Positions 23,678 through 32,937 are shown, counted from the stretch's first letter. The stretch is 64,000 bases of DNA from Streptomyces althioticus (GCA_014649355.1 BMSW01000006.1:372001-436000), one strand, 5' to 3'. The notes: generated by a model not told the origin, from the letters alone. Numbers and translations: made by a program.

Positions 23678-24634
23678 TCAGGACGGTGACGCCGCCGACG
23701 GGGACACCGCCGACGGAGACGCCTGCCGTGCGGGACGCCGCCGGTAATCACCGGGAGCCATGCCCATGACGCGTTTGAAGGCGACGCTGAGGGCGCTCTC
23801 GGACCCGTATCCCACCGACCGGGCGACAACGGCGAGCGTCGTGCTCCCCTCGCGCAACTGACGCGCAGCCAGCTCGATACGCCAGTGGGTGAGGTACTCC
23901 AACGGCCCTTGCCCGACAGCCACCTTGAAACGGGCGGCCAGCGTGGAGCGGGACACCGCGGCCTCCCGCGCCAGCTCCGCGACGGTCCAGGGCCGCGCCG
24001 GATCCCGGTGCAGCGCGGTCAGCGCGGCGGCCACCACCGGGTCCGACAGCCCGGCCAGCCACCCTGAGGCGGTGTGCGGATCACGCGCGAGGTGCAGCCG
24101 CAGCACATGGACCAGCATGACGACGGCGAGGTGCTCGGCGACCAGGGAGGCGGCCGGCTCCCCGCGGCTCAGCTCCTGGTCGATCAGGTCGAGCGCCGAG
24201 CGCACCGTCTCCGCGTGCGGGCTGCCGGCCGGGACGTGAACGACCGGGGGCAGCCGGTCCAGCAGCAGCTCCTGGGCGCGGGCGCCGAAGGAGAACCGGC
24301 CGCCGACCAGGAACACCTCGTCGCCCCGCCCCGCCCGCGCGACACCGCCGTCGGCCCGGGCGAACACGGGCCCGGCGTCCACCGGCGTGGCCGCGGGATC
24401 ACTGCGCAGGACGAACGGCCGCGGTCGCGCGAGGAGATAGCAGTCACCCTCCTCCAGAGGGATCGACCCGTCCACCCCGTCGACCTCCAGCAGACAGGAT
24501 CCTCGCCGGACCGCGTTGAACTTCACCCCCTGCGGCGCCTCGAACCGCAGCGCCCAGCGCCCGCCCGCCACCAGGCTCGTGGACAGATGGCTGCGCGTCT
24601 CCAGCAGGGTCAGCACGTCCGCCAGCGGATCCAC
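23678..24634 (-). CDS. AraC-family regulator with cupin-type sensor domain
   Basis: 318 residues. The N-terminal cupin (AraC-type, cupin_6-like) has WALRFEAPQGVKFNAVRRGSCLLEVDG and the GDCYLLARPRPFVLRSD jelly-roll. The C-terminal third holds two helix-turn-helix motifs: WTVAELAREAAVSRSTLAARFKVAVGQGPLEYLTHWR and TTLAVVARSVGYGSESALSVAFKRVMGMAPGDYRR. GTG 24634 is chosen as the start because GGGAGG lies five bases upstream; a longer frame exists but lacks this signal. It is divergent from the SDR gene with 86 bp between, the usual arrangement for an activator of an oxidoreductase in cupin_6-type AraC pairs. Inducer unknown. Confidence 0.88.
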   Translation of the reverse strand: MDPLADVLTLLETRSHLSTSLVAGGRWALRFEAPQGVKFNAVRRGSCLLEVDGVDGSIPLEEGDCYLLARPRPFVLRSDPAATPVDAGPVFARADGGVARAGRGDEVFLVGGRFSFGARAQELLLDRLPPVVHVPAGSPHAETVRSALDLIDQELSRGEPAASLVAEHLAVVMLVHVLRLHLARDPHTASGWLAGLSDPVVAAALTALHRDPARPWTVAELAREAAVSRSTLAARFKVAVGQGPLEYLTHWRIELAARQLREGSTTLAVVARSVGYGSESALSVAFKRVMGMAPGDYRRRPARQASPSAVSPSAASPS

Positions 24635-24720
24635 GGCGACCTCCCAGGATCGGACGACGGCTAAAGGATGGGGGACGCTCAACGATAGCCCGTCCAGACG
24701 GCCCGCCGTAGCGTCGAAGC

Positions 24721-25722
24721 ATGACGACGAACACACCGGCCTCCCCGACCCCGCGGAACACACCCGGTCACCCTCTCCTGACCACCCCCTTCACCGCCCG
24801 CACCGACGCACGCGAAGTGATCGAGGGCGTGGACCTCGCCGGCCGCCGCGCCGTGGTCACCGGCGGCGCCTCGGGGCTCGGCGCCGAGACCGTACGGGCA
24901 CTGGCCGAGGCCGGCGCCGAGGTCACCGTCGCCACACGCCGGCCGGAGACCGGCGCACGGCTCCTGCGCGAGCTCGCCACCGTCGACGGCGCCGGTCCCG
25001 TGCACACCGCGCCCCTCGACCTCTCCGACCTCACCTCGGTCGACGCCTTCGTACGCGACTGGCGTGGCCCGCTCGACATCCTCGTCGCCAACGCCGGAAT
25101 CATGGCCCTGCCCGAGCGCACCCTCACCCCTCAGGGCTGGGAGACGCAGCTCGCCACCAACCACCTCGGGCACTTCGCCCTGGCCACCGGGCTGCACCCG
25201 CGTCTGCGCGAGGCGGGCTCCGCGCGCATCGTGGTCGTCAGCTCGGGCGCCCATCTGAACGCACCGTTCGACTTCGACGACCCCCACTTCGAGCGACGCC
25301 CGTACGACCCCTGGGCCGCGTACGGGCAGTCGAAGTCCGCCGGAGTCCTCCTCACGGTCGGAGCCCGCCGCTGGGCCGCCGACGGCATCACGGCGAACGC
25401 GCTGAACCCCGGCTACGTCCTCACCAACCTGCAGCGGCACCTGGACGACGACACGATGCGCGCGTTCGGCGTGATGGACGACGAGGGCAACGTGACACCG
25501 CTGCCGTACTACAAGACGCCCGCGCAGGGAGCGGCCACCTCGGTCCTGCTGGCCGCCTCGCCCCTCCTGGAGGGGGTGACGGGCCGCTACTTCGAGGACA
25601 ACCAGGAAGCGCCGACCGTCACGGACGAGAACCCGACGGGCGGCGTCGCCGCGCACGCCGTCGACCCGGAAGCGGCGGACCGCCTCTGGGAGTACGCGGC
25701 AAGGACCCTCCGCACAGCCTGA
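24721..25722 (+). CDS. Short-chain dehydrogenase/reductase
   Basis: 333 residues, cytoplasmic NAD(P)-dependent oxidoreductase. GGASGLGAE (about residues 44-52) is the cofactor-binding TGxxxGxG, NAGIMALPE the NNAG motif, VVVSSGAHLNAPFDFDD contains the catalytic Ser, and YGQSKSAG supplies the YxxxK pair. The extended N-terminus and a HFALATGL segment fit the retinol-dehydrogenase/WWOX-like SDR subgroup. A -10-like TAGCGT (24709-24714) ends six bases before the ATG, so the transcript is probably leaderless. The divergent AraC gene is the likely regulator. Substrate unknown. Confidence 0.9.
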   Translation: MTTNTPASPTPRNTPGHPLLTTPFTARTDAREVIEGVDLAGRRAVVTGGASGLGAETVRALAEAGAEVTVATRRPETGARLLRELATVDGAGPVHTAPLDLSDLTSVDAFVRDWRGPLDILVANAGIMALPERTLTPQGWETQLATNHLGHFALATGLHPRLREAGSARIVVVSSGAHLNAPFDFDDPHFERRPYDPWAAYGQSKSAGVLLTVGARRWAADGITANALNPGYVLTNLQRHLDDDTMRAFGVMDDEGNVTPLPYYKTPAQGAATSVLLAASPLLEGVTGRYFEDNQEAPTVTDENPTGGVAAHAVDPEAADRLWEYAARTLRTA

Positions 25723-25726
25723 CCGT

Positions 25727-26320
25727 TCAGCGCGGGTCACCGCCGTCAGCGTCGAGCGCGCCGAGGAACTCGACCGCCCGCCGCGTCAGAAGCGTCGCGG
25801 CGTCCGGGTCGTACGAGGGCAGGGAGGAGTCCGCGAAAAGGTGCTGCTCCCCGGAGTACAGGAACAGCGCGGCGTCGGCCGCCCCCGCGACCAGCGCGCG
25901 GGCGGCCTCGGCGTCCTCCACGAAGAAGGGGTCGTCGTCCATCGCGTGCACCCGCACCGGCACGCCCGCCGGCCAGACCGCACCGAACTCGGACACCGGG
26001 AGGCAGGCGTGCATCAGCAGGGCACCCCGCGCCCCGTCCCGGGTCTGGGCCAGCTTCTGCGCGGGCACCACCCCGAGCGAGAAGCCGGCGTGGACGACCT
26101 CGCGGGGAAGCTCCTCCGCCGCGCGCACGCCCCGCGCGGCGACCTCCCCGAACCCGACCTGCCGTACGTACGCCATCCCCTCGTCCAGCGAGTCGAAGGC
26201 GCGCCCCTCGAACAGGTCGGGCGTGTCGACGGTGTGGCCCGCGGCACGGAGTTCGTCGGCGAAGGCGACCACCCCGGGGGTCAGACCCTGGACGTGGTGG
26301 AACAGTACGACCTCTGCCAT
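25727..26320 (-). CDS. Dienelactone hydrolase family protein
   Basis: 197 residues, alpha/beta hydrolase of the dienelactone hydrolase type. It opens VVLFHHVQGLTPGVVAFADELRAAGHTVDTPDLFEG as in that family; VVHAGFSLGVVPAQKLA contains the nucleophile elbow G-F-S-L-G (Ser nucleophile where classical enzymes have Cys), and the acid and histidine would be in HAMDDDPFF and SGEQHLFADS. It acts in the cytoplasm on an unknown ester or lactone. Convergent with the SDR gene (4-bp gap). An AGCGCTTG palindrome upstream of the start (about 26340) may be a LacI-type site. Confidence 0.85.
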   Translation of the reverse strand: MAEVVLFHHVQGLTPGVVAFADELRAAGHTVDTPDLFEGRAFDSLDEGMAYVRQVGFGEVAARGVRAAEELPREVVHAGFSLGVVPAQKLAQTRDGARGALLMHACLPVSEFGAVWPAGVPVRVHAMDDDPFFVEDAEAARALVAGAADAALFLYSGEQHLFADSSLPSYDPDAATLLTRRAVEFLGALDADGGDPR

Positions 26321-26409
26321 GCCGGAACCCCTCGTCTGTGAGCGCTTGCCGCGCCCGACGGTGATGTGACCTCCAGGCTATTCGAATAGGAATCGAACAG
26401 TGGGAGCTT

Positions 26410-27288
26410 TCACGAGGTCGCCGCGGACTCGACGGGCATCCACAGCTCGCAGGTCGCGGTGCTGAAGTCGTCGGCCCGATCCAGGATCGCGACGATCGAG
26501 GGCCCGGGCCGCAGCCGCCACGGGTTGGACGGGAACCACTCGGTCGCGGTCGCCGCCCACGCCGTCTGGAGGGCCTCGGGGTGCGGCCCGCTGGTACGGA
26601 ACACCGCCCACATGCCCGCCGGCACCTCGATGACGTCGAGCCCGTCCGGCACCGGCGTGCCACCGCCGACGGCCACACCGTGCAGGTAGGTCAGCTCGGT
26701 GCCCTCCCGCCCGTCCGGGTCGGCGTCGTCGGTGACCTGGAGCAGACCGGCCGGCTCGGCGTCGCCGAGAGCCTTCAGACGCCCGTGCTCCTCCGGCGGG
26801 ATGGCGGCGATGTGCTGCTGGATGTGCGGGTTGATCCCGTGGTGGATGAGCGGAACCCGGGTGGAGTGTCCGACCAGGCGGAACGCGGGGCGGTCGACGA
26901 GGCGGGTGTCCATGGGGGTACTCCCTTCGACGGTCAGGCGGAACCTGAGCTGCGGTTGTGTACGCAAGGGGCCTCCGTCACGGCGCACCTCCGCGGGACC
27001 GGCACCGTGAACCGCCCGGAACGCACGCCCGAACGCCTCCCGCGAGCCGTACCCGTGCCGGACGGCGATGTCCAGCAGGTCCTCCTCGCCCCGGACGACG
27101 TCACCGGCGGCGACGGTCATCCGCCGCCTCCGCACGTACTCCGACAGCGGCATGCCCGCCAGCGAGGAGAACATCCGGCGCAGGTGGTACTCGGTGGTCC
27201 CGAGCCCCGCGGCCAGCCCGTCGAGGTCGAGCTCCTCGGTGAGGTGCTCCTCGACGAGATCGACGAGCTGGTTGAGTGCCGAGATCAT
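26410..27288 (-). CDS. AraC-type regulator with GyrI-like effector domain
   Basis: 292 residues. N-terminal AraC DNA-binding domain: LVDLVEEHLTEELDLDGLAAGLGTTEYHLRRMFSSLAGMPLSEYVRRRRM and the second helix-turn-helix LLDIAVRHGYGSREAFGRAFRAVHG. Then, from about residue 125, a GyrI-like/SOUL-type small-molecule domain (LVDRPAFRLVGHSTRVPL ... GLDVIEVPAGMWAVFRTSGPHPEA). This is the Rob/BmrR-like arrangement for sensing amphipathic compounds. ATG 27288 has a near-perfect GGAGG before it. No obvious target is adjacent other than the hydrolase downstream. Confidence 0.88.
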   Translation of the reverse strand: MISALNQLVDLVEEHLTEELDLDGLAAGLGTTEYHLRRMFSSLAGMPLSEYVRRRRMTVAAGDVVRGEEDLLDIAVRHGYGSREAFGRAFRAVHGAGPAEVRRDGGPLRTQPQLRFRLTVEGSTPMDTRLVDRPAFRLVGHSTRVPLIHHGINPHIQQHIAAIPPEEHGRLKALGDAEPAGLLQVTDDADPDGREGTELTYLHGVAVGGGTPVPDGLDVIEVPAGMWAVFRTSGPHPEALQTAWAATATEWFPSNPWRLRPGPSIVAILDRADDFSTATCELWMPVESAATS

Positions 27289-27517
27289 GAGGCCTCCTTT
27301 CGCCTTCCACCCTGGCAGCAGCCCCCCTGACCGGGCCCGACCGCAGAGAACCGATCCGATCACGCAGGACCGGGCCCGGTCCGTTCCCGCGCCGTGGCCA
27401 CCGGTGGTCACGAGGCGGCAGCTCGCTCCGCACCTCGGCCGGCGCGACCACGGCACGACGGCCGGCCGGTGCCCGGCAGGGTGCGTACGCCTGCCTGCCG
27501 GGCACCGAGGCGGAGAC

Positions 27518-29035
27518 TCAGTGCTCGCAGAGCGAGAACTCCCGTTCGTACATCTGATCGTTGTGCTCGTCGACGAAGAACTTCCGTTCCTTCATCAGCT
27601 CCTCGCGGTAGGCCTTGGCCTGGTCGAGCGTCATGGTCGACGTCTCGGCCCACGGCTGCTGCGGCGGCACGTCGGACGTGGAGACGATCGTCCGCGACGG
27701 GTCGACGAGGAAGAACGCGACGATCTTCCGGTGCCCCGGCCGGGTGGGGTCCTGGAGGCGGAACGGGCTGACCCGGTGCTGCAGGACGTTCGGGAAGGCG
27801 AGGCAGCGCCCCTCCGGGGTGCCCGCCGACCCGAGCATCTGGTTGAGGGCGCCCTCGTTCTCCAAGCCGTACACCTCCCGCATGCCGTTGCTGTCGTCCT
27901 GCGCGTACTCGGGATCGTCGAGCGCCGTCCGGAAACCGAGCCGGCTCTCCGTGATGTTCTCGCTGTCCCAGTAGTAGAGACCGGTCGAGACGATCCGCTC
28001 GTTGAGCATCCCCTCGACGTGCCAGGACCCGCCCGCGTACTCGGGCCTGTCCGGGGTGAGGTGGATGGTGGCGAGCTTGACGATCACCTGGAGCCGCCGC
28101 CCGCGCAGGCTCACCCGGTCGGAGCCCTCGGGTACCTGGGGCGGGGTGAACACCGGGGCGTCGGGGAGAACGGGCCGACGGTTGTCGTACCACTCCTCCT
28201 CCGCCTCCTCCCACGCCTCGCAGGCCCTGTCGTACGCCTCCTTGTCCTCGAAGTCGTCCTCCTCCGGCTCCGGGACGTCGTACTCGTCGGACTCGTACCA
28301 GTTGTAGGGGTCGACGGATATGCGGGGCGGACGCGGGTGACGCAGATCGGTGAGGACGTTCTCCCACAGCGGCACCATGCGGGCGAACAGCTCCGGCAGC
28401 ACGGCGGCGAGGTCACGGTGCTTCTCCGGGTGCACGTTGTTCACGTACGACCGGAAGCTCGCCCGGCCGTCGGCGTCCACGTCGACATCCGTGGGCAGCC
28501 ACTGGAACTTCTCCGAGAACTCGTGCCGCGAGTAGTGGTCCGTCGGGTTCTCCCAGGCCCGCTCGGGCGCCCCGCTCACACCCCGCACCAGACAGAACAA
28601 CGAGGGATGCACGAGGTCGAGCACCTGGCCGTCGGACCCGGGATGCCAGTCCCGCTCCTCCTCGGGCACGTCCTCCAAGACCCGCACCGCGTCCCGCAAC
28701 CGCGCCCGAAGGCCGTCGTCGACGAGTGTGTCGGACTGCCACACCCCGTCCACGGCCGACACCTCGGCCCCGGTCCGCTCGTCCCGCAGCGCCGCGTAGT
28801 GCGCGAGCTCGTCGAGCACGTACCGCACCTGCGCCTCGGTCAGCCCCTGCGCGGCCGCCTCCTCGGCCCACCGCCCGACGATGCCGGCATCGCGCATCTT
28901 CTCGAACCACCGCGGCTTGGCCCGCAGTTGCGCGCTGCACTGCGTCATCTCGATTTCCCGCAGTGTCCGAGGCGTGGCGAACATGGTGAACCGGCTTGCC
29001 ATGAACGGCAGCGGAAAAGCGGTCAGCCCAGTCAC
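27518..29035 (-). CDS. DUF4246 domain-containing protein
   Basis: 505 residues, soluble, matching DUF4246 by its overall plan: an N-terminal helical part beginning TPRTLREIEMTQCSAQLRAKPRWFEKMRD, an acidic low-complexity stretch near residues 245-280 (rich in E/D/Y), then a beta-rich C-terminal half. WHVEGM followed by QHRVSPFRL and GHRKIVAFFLVDP resembles the H-x-D/E...H...R layout of Fe(II)/2-oxoglutarate oxygenases; this is inference. Catalytic role unknown. GTG 29035 is used; ATG 29002 is equally possible. It is divergent from a gamma-butyrolactone-receptor-like gene and shares its ARE-like operator, so it may be part of a development or antibiotic regulon. Confidence 0.78.
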   Translation of the reverse strand: MTGLTAFPLPFMASRFTMFATPRTLREIEMTQCSAQLRAKPRWFEKMRDAGIVGRWAEEAAAQGLTEAQVRYVLDELAHYAALRDERTGAEVSAVDGVWQSDTLVDDGLRARLRDAVRVLEDVPEEERDWHPGSDGQVLDLVHPSLFCLVRGVSGAPERAWENPTDHYSRHEFSEKFQWLPTDVDVDADGRASFRSYVNNVHPEKHRDLAAVLPELFARMVPLWENVLTDLRHPRPPRISVDPYNWYESDEYDVPEPEEDDFEDKEAYDRACEAWEEAEEEWYDNRRPVLPDAPVFTPPQVPEGSDRVSLRGRRLQVIVKLATIHLTPDRPEYAGGSWHVEGMLNERIVSTGLYYWDSENITESRLGFRTALDDPEYAQDDSNGMREVYGLENEGALNQMLGSAGTPEGRCLAFPNVLQHRVSPFRLQDPTRPGHRKIVAFFLVDPSRTIVSTSDVPPQQPWAETSTMTLDQAKAYREELMKERKFFVDEHNDQMYEREFSLCEH

Positions 29036-29120
29036 TTCTCTTGACCCTCCCAGTCGGTACGAGCGCCGGGAACACTACGGCAGCGGACCGACAGCGACCG
29101 ACGGGCCACATCCGAGGGCT

Positions 29121-29146
29121 AAGATACGTACCTGTCGGTTTTTTTC
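29121..29146. promoter_or_regulatory. ARE-like operator (gamma-butyrolactone receptor site)
   Basis: GATACGTACCTGTCGGTT (29123-29140) followed by a T run. The left half on the minus strand reads GGTACGTATC, matching the ArpA/ScbR half-site pattern CGGT(A/T)(C/T)GT, and the right half CGGTTTTTTT is the usual partner. It lies 37 bp before the receptor-like gene and about 90 bp before the DUF4246 gene, so it can serve both. Confidence 0.7.
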
Positions 29147-29182
29147 GGTGGTGCGACAGGACAGGCGCGGCGGAGGTAGGGG

Positions 29183-29863
29183 ATGACGCAGCAGGAGCGG
29201 GCGGTCAGGACGCGGAATGCCATTCTCAGGGCGGCGGGCGAGGTGTTCGACGAGCTCGGCTACGAGGCGGCGACCATCTCGGCCATCCTTCAGCGGGCCA
29301 AGGTGACCAAGGGCGCTCTGTACTTCCACTTCTCCTCCAAGGAGGAGCTGGCGCAGGCTGTCCTGACCCGGCAGTTGACGTCCGTGCCCCGGGTACCAAG
29401 GCGCGACCTCGCGTTGCAGCAAGGTCTGGACGAAGCCCTCGTACTCGCCCACATGCTGGCGGCGGGGGAGCCTCTTGTGAGGGGCAGTGTCCGGCTGACG
29501 GTCGAGCAGGGGTCCCCACAGGACGGCCTGGACCGCCGCGCGCCGATGGAAGGCTGGATCGAGCACAACGTCGAGATCCTCTCGGCGGCCCGTGACAACG
29601 GAGAGCTGCTGCCGAGCGTGGATGTCCCCGCTGCCGCGAAGATGTTCGTCGGGGCGTTCACGGGCGTCCAGATCCTGTCCAAGGTGATGACCGATCGGGC
29701 GGACCTCGTCGAGCGTGTGGCCGACCTGCAGCGCCACCTCATGGCGGGTGTCGCGGTGCCCGCGGTCCTCGTCCAGCTGGACTTCTCCCCGGAGCGGGGG
29801 GCCCAGGTGTACGAGGAGGCGGCGAAAGTGAAACGTGAGGCCGAGCCCGTGGCGGTGGACTGA
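29183..29863 (+). CDS. TetR-family gamma-butyrolactone receptor homologue (ArpA/ScbR-like)
   Basis: 226 residues. The N-terminal helix-turn-helix RTRNAILRAAGEVFDELGYEAATISAILQRAKVTKGALYFHFSSKEELAQAVL is close to the ArpA/ScbR group, as are the later diagnostic segments: LDRRAPMEGWIEHN, GELLPSVDVPAAAKMFVGAFTGVQILSKVMTDRADLVERV and AVPAVLVQLDFSPERGAQVY. Such cytoplasmic repressors sense gamma-butyrolactone autoregulators, or antibiotics in pseudo-receptors, and control development and secondary metabolism. A good ARE lies upstream, implying autoregulation. No AfsA-type synthase gene is in the window, so pseudo-receptor versus true receptor cannot be decided. Confidence 0.85.
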   Translation: MTQQERAVRTRNAILRAAGEVFDELGYEAATISAILQRAKVTKGALYFHFSSKEELAQAVLTRQLTSVPRVPRRDLALQQGLDEALVLAHMLAAGEPLVRGSVRLTVEQGSPQDGLDRRAPMEGWIEHNVEILSAARDNGELLPSVDVPAAAKMFVGAFTGVQILSKVMTDRADLVERVADLQRHLMAGVAVPAVLVQLDFSPERGAQVYEEAAKVKREAEPVAVD

Positions 29864-29911
29864 TCCACGCTGTGGTGCCGTATGAACGTGCCGTACGAAG
29901 CGGTATTTGAC

Positions 29912-29929
29912 AAACCGTCTGCGCGGTTT
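29912..29929. promoter_or_regulatory. Palindrome upstream of the SNF2 gene
   Basis: AAACCG (29912-29917), 6 bp, CGGTTT (29924-29929), in an AT-rich patch 78 bp before the SNF2 gene. The CGGTTT arm recalls the ARE right half, but the spacing differs from the site at 29121. It may be a second receptor site or an unrelated operator. Confidence 0.4.
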
Positions 29930-30006
29930 TTGAATCGGTGCGGAGCCTGCGGGCGAGGCGCCGTCGGCGGAGCTGAACTCAACGGCCGGAACCGGAGCGG
30001 GGGAGA

Positions 30007-32937
30007 GTGTCGGAACGCATGGAGTGGATGACACCGCGGCAGGCAGAGCAACTGGCCTGTTGCGCTGCCGTGTTCGAACCGGGGGACCCGGCCCGCACCG
30101 GCCGGATCGCCTTCTGGCGCCCCGACGGCGGCACTCCGCCCCCGACACCGGGCGGCGAGCCCGGTGAGGCCGGCCTCGTGGTCCCCGACGGCGACGGCTT
30201 CACCGTCCGGACCGTGCCCGTCGTACGCCTGACCCCGTCCTGCGCCCTGCCCGCCCTCCTCCACGCCCGCCGCGCGACCGCCACCCCGCCCGCCGGCCCG
30301 CCCACGCCCGCCCTGCCGCCCACGGCCACCACCACGCCCGCCACCACGGCCGACGCCCCCGAAACCGCCCCCCACCCCGTAACCACCCCCCACCCCGCCA
30401 CCGCCTTCTGGGGCGCCGTCACCGCCCTCGCCCTGCACCTGACCGCCCGCGAGCGCCTGCTCCCCGGCGTCTCCCCGGCCGGTTACGACACCTGGCGGGC
30501 CGGCCCGTTCGACGCCGACGACATCGCCCGCATCCGCGCGCTCGCCGACGCCGCCCCCGGCGAGGCCGTCGCCGTCCCCGGCACCGACCCGCACATGCTC
30601 GTACGCGCCTTCCTGGACGCCGTCGCCGACACCCTCCCGCGCACCCCCGCCGCCGAACTCGCCACCGGACGCGCGGCGTTCGCCGCGACCACACCCCAGC
30701 ACGTGCCCCAACTGCGCGCCTGGGCCGAGGAGATCTCCGCCGGACTCGACTCCGGCGTGAGGATGTCCCTGCGCGTCGAACTCACCGACGCCACCGGGGC
30801 GGACACCCGGCCGCCCCGCCCGCGCCTGGTCCCCCGCGCCCACAGCCTGGCCGACCCCACCCTGGCCCTGGACGCCGACGAGCTGTTCGCCCGCGCCGAC
30901 CACGCCCTCGGCCCGCGCGCCCAGGCCGACACGGTCCTCGCCGTCCGCCGCGCCCAGGCCGTGTGGCCGCCACTGGAACGCCTGCTGCCCGTACCCACCG
31001 CCCTCGACCTGACCGACGGCGAACTGCGCGACCTGCTCGGCGGCGCGGCCGGCCGGCTGGCCGGACACGGCATCGACGTCACCTGGCCCGAGACGTCCAC
31101 CGGTGCGCTCACCGCCCGCGCCGTGGCCGGCGCCGACCGCACCCCGCCCGCCGACCTGCGCTCCTTCTTCGGCGGCGACGGCACCGTCGACCTGCGCTGG
31201 CGCCTCGAACTGGACGGCGAACCCCTCACCGACGAGGAGGCGGCCACCGTCGCCGACGGCGGGGCCGTCGTCCGGCTGCGCGGCCGCTGGATCCTCGTCG
31301 ACGCCCGGATCGCCCGCAAGGCCCGCGACCGCCGGCTGCCGCCGCTCACCGCGATCGAGGCGCTCGCCGTCGCCCTCACCGGCCACACCGACATCGGCGG
31401 CACACGCGTGCGGGTGGCGCCCAGCGCCTGGCTTGACGCCCTGCGCCGCGCCCTCACCGACCCCGACGGCGGCGACCGGCCGGTGGAACAGCCCGCCCGC
31501 CTCACCGCCACCCTGCGCGACTACCAGCTGCGCGGACTGCGCTGGATGGACCGCATGACCTCCCTCGGCCTCGGCGGCTGCCTCGCCGACGACATGGGCC
31601 TGGGCAAGACGATCCAGCTCATCTCGCTGCACCTGCTGCGCCAGGAACGCCCCGAGGACCGCGGCCCCACCCTCGTGGTCTGCCCCGCCTCCCTGCTGGG
31701 CAACTGGGAACGCGAGGTGGGCCGCTTCGCCCCGGGCACCCCGGTGCGCCGGTACCACGGCCCCGGCCGCACCCTGGACGGCGCCGACGAGGGCTTCGTC
31801 CTCACCACGTACGGCACCATGCGCCTGGACGCCGCCCGGCTCGGCGCGCACACCTGGGGCCTGGTCGTCGCCGACGAGGCCCAGCACGTGAAGAACCCCC
31901 ATTCCTCCACCGCCAAGGCCCTGCGCCTGATCGGCGCCCGCGCCCGCATCGCCCTCACCGGCACCCCGGTGGAGAACAACCTCTCCGAACTCTGGGCACT
32001 CCTCGATTGGACCACGCCTGGACTCCTGGGCACCCACCGCCGGTTCCGCACACGCTGGATCGCCCCCGTCGAGGCCGAACGCGTCCTCGCCGCGAACGGT
32101 GACGGCGAACAGCACACCGCCCGCCTCCTGGCGCAGCTGGTACGGCCGTTCCTGCTGCGCCGCCGCAAGACCGACCCGGGCATCGCACCCGAACTGCCGC
32201 CCAAGACCGAGACGGACCGGCCGGTCGCGCTCACCGCCGAACAGGAGACCCTCTACCGCAAGCAGGTGGAGACGGTGATGGGCGAGATCCGCGCCGGCGC
32301 GGGCGGCATCGCCCGCAGCGGCCTGGTGCTGAAGCTGCTCACCGGCCTGAAGCAGATCTGCAACCACCCCGCCCAGTTCCTCAAGGAGGACCAGGCCCCG
32401 CTCACCGGCCGTTCCGGAAAACTGGAACTGTTCGACGAACTCCTCGCCACCATCACCGCCGAGGGCGGCGCCGCCCTGGTCTTCACCCAGTACGTCACCA
32501 TGGCCCGCCTCCTCGAACGCCACCTGCGCGACCGCGGCACCCCCGCCGCCCTGCTGCACGGCGGCACCCCGGTCGCCAAACGCGAGGAACTCGTACGGCG
32601 TTTCCAGGACGGCGAGTTCCCCGTCTTCCTGCTGTCGCTCAAGGCGGCCGGCACGGGGCTGAACCTCACCCGCGCCGACCACGTCGTGCACTACGACCGC
32701 TGGTGGAACCCGGCGGTCGAGGCCCAGGCCACCGACCGCGCCCACCGCATCGGCCAGACCCGGCCCGTCCAGGTGCACCGGCTGATCGCCGAGGGCACCG
32801 TCGAGGACCGCATCGCGGCCCTGCTGGAGGCGAAGAAGGAACTGGCCGACGCCGTTCTCGGCTCCGGCGAACAGGCCCTGACCGAGCTGACCAACGACGA
32901 GCTGGCCACCCTGGTGGAACTGAGGAGCATGGCATGA
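30007..32937 (+). CDS. SNF2-family DEAD/DEAH-box ATPase
   Basis: 976 residues. The N-terminal half is Ala/Pro-rich (poly-TP around residue 100) and includes the SNF2-associated bacterial domain; the C-terminal half is a complete Swi2/Snf2 motor: DDMGLGKTIQLISLHLL (Walker A, motif I), VVCPASLLGNWERE (Ia), VADEAQHVKN (motif II, DEAQ), LTGTPVENNLSELWALLDW (III), TQYVTMARLLERHL and KAAGTGLNLTRADHVVHYDRWWNPAVEAQATDRAHRIGQ (V-VI). It is a cytoplasmic DNA translocase that probably remodels protein-DNA complexes. GTG start. Its stop overlaps the SWIM gene by 4 bp, a coupled pair common in Streptomyces. No nuclease or methylase genes nearby. Confidence 0.92.
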   Translation: MSERMEWMTPRQAEQLACCAAVFEPGDPARTGRIAFWRPDGGTPPPTPGGEPGEAGLVVPDGDGFTVRTVPVVRLTPSCALPALLHARRATATPPAGPPTPALPPTATTTPATTADAPETAPHPVTTPHPATAFWGAVTALALHLTARERLLPGVSPAGYDTWRAGPFDADDIARIRALADAAPGEAVAVPGTDPHMLVRAFLDAVADTLPRTPAAELATGRAAFAATTPQHVPQLRAWAEEISAGLDSGVRMSLRVELTDATGADTRPPRPRLVPRAHSLADPTLALDADELFARADHALGPRAQADTVLAVRRAQAVWPPLERLLPVPTALDLTDGELRDLLGGAAGRLAGHGIDVTWPETSTGALTARAVAGADRTPPADLRSFFGGDGTVDLRWRLELDGEPLTDEEAATVADGGAVVRLRGRWILVDARIARKARDRRLPPLTAIEALAVALTGHTDIGGTRVRVAPSAWLDALRRALTDPDGGDRPVEQPARLTATLRDYQLRGLRWMDRMTSLGLGGCLADDMGLGKTIQLISLHLLRQERPEDRGPTLVVCPASLLGNWEREVGRFAPGTPVRRYHGPGRTLDGADEGFVLTTYGTMRLDAARLGAHTWGLVVADEAQHVKNPHSSTAKALRLIGARARIALTGTPVENNLSELWALLDWTTPGLLGTHRRFRTRWIAPVEAERVLAANGDGEQHTARLLAQLVRPFLLRRRKTDPGIAPELPPKTETDRPVALTAEQETLYRKQVETVMGEIRAGAGGIARSGLVLKLLTGLKQICNHPAQFLKEDQAPLTGRSGKLELFDELLATITAEGGAALVFTQYVTMARLLERHLRDRGTPAALLHGGTPVAKREELVRRFQDGEFPVFLLSLKAAGTGLNLTRADHVVHYDRWWNPAVEAQATDRAHRIGQTRPVQVHRLIAEGTVEDRIAALLEAKKELADAVLGSGEQALTELTNDELATLVELRSMA

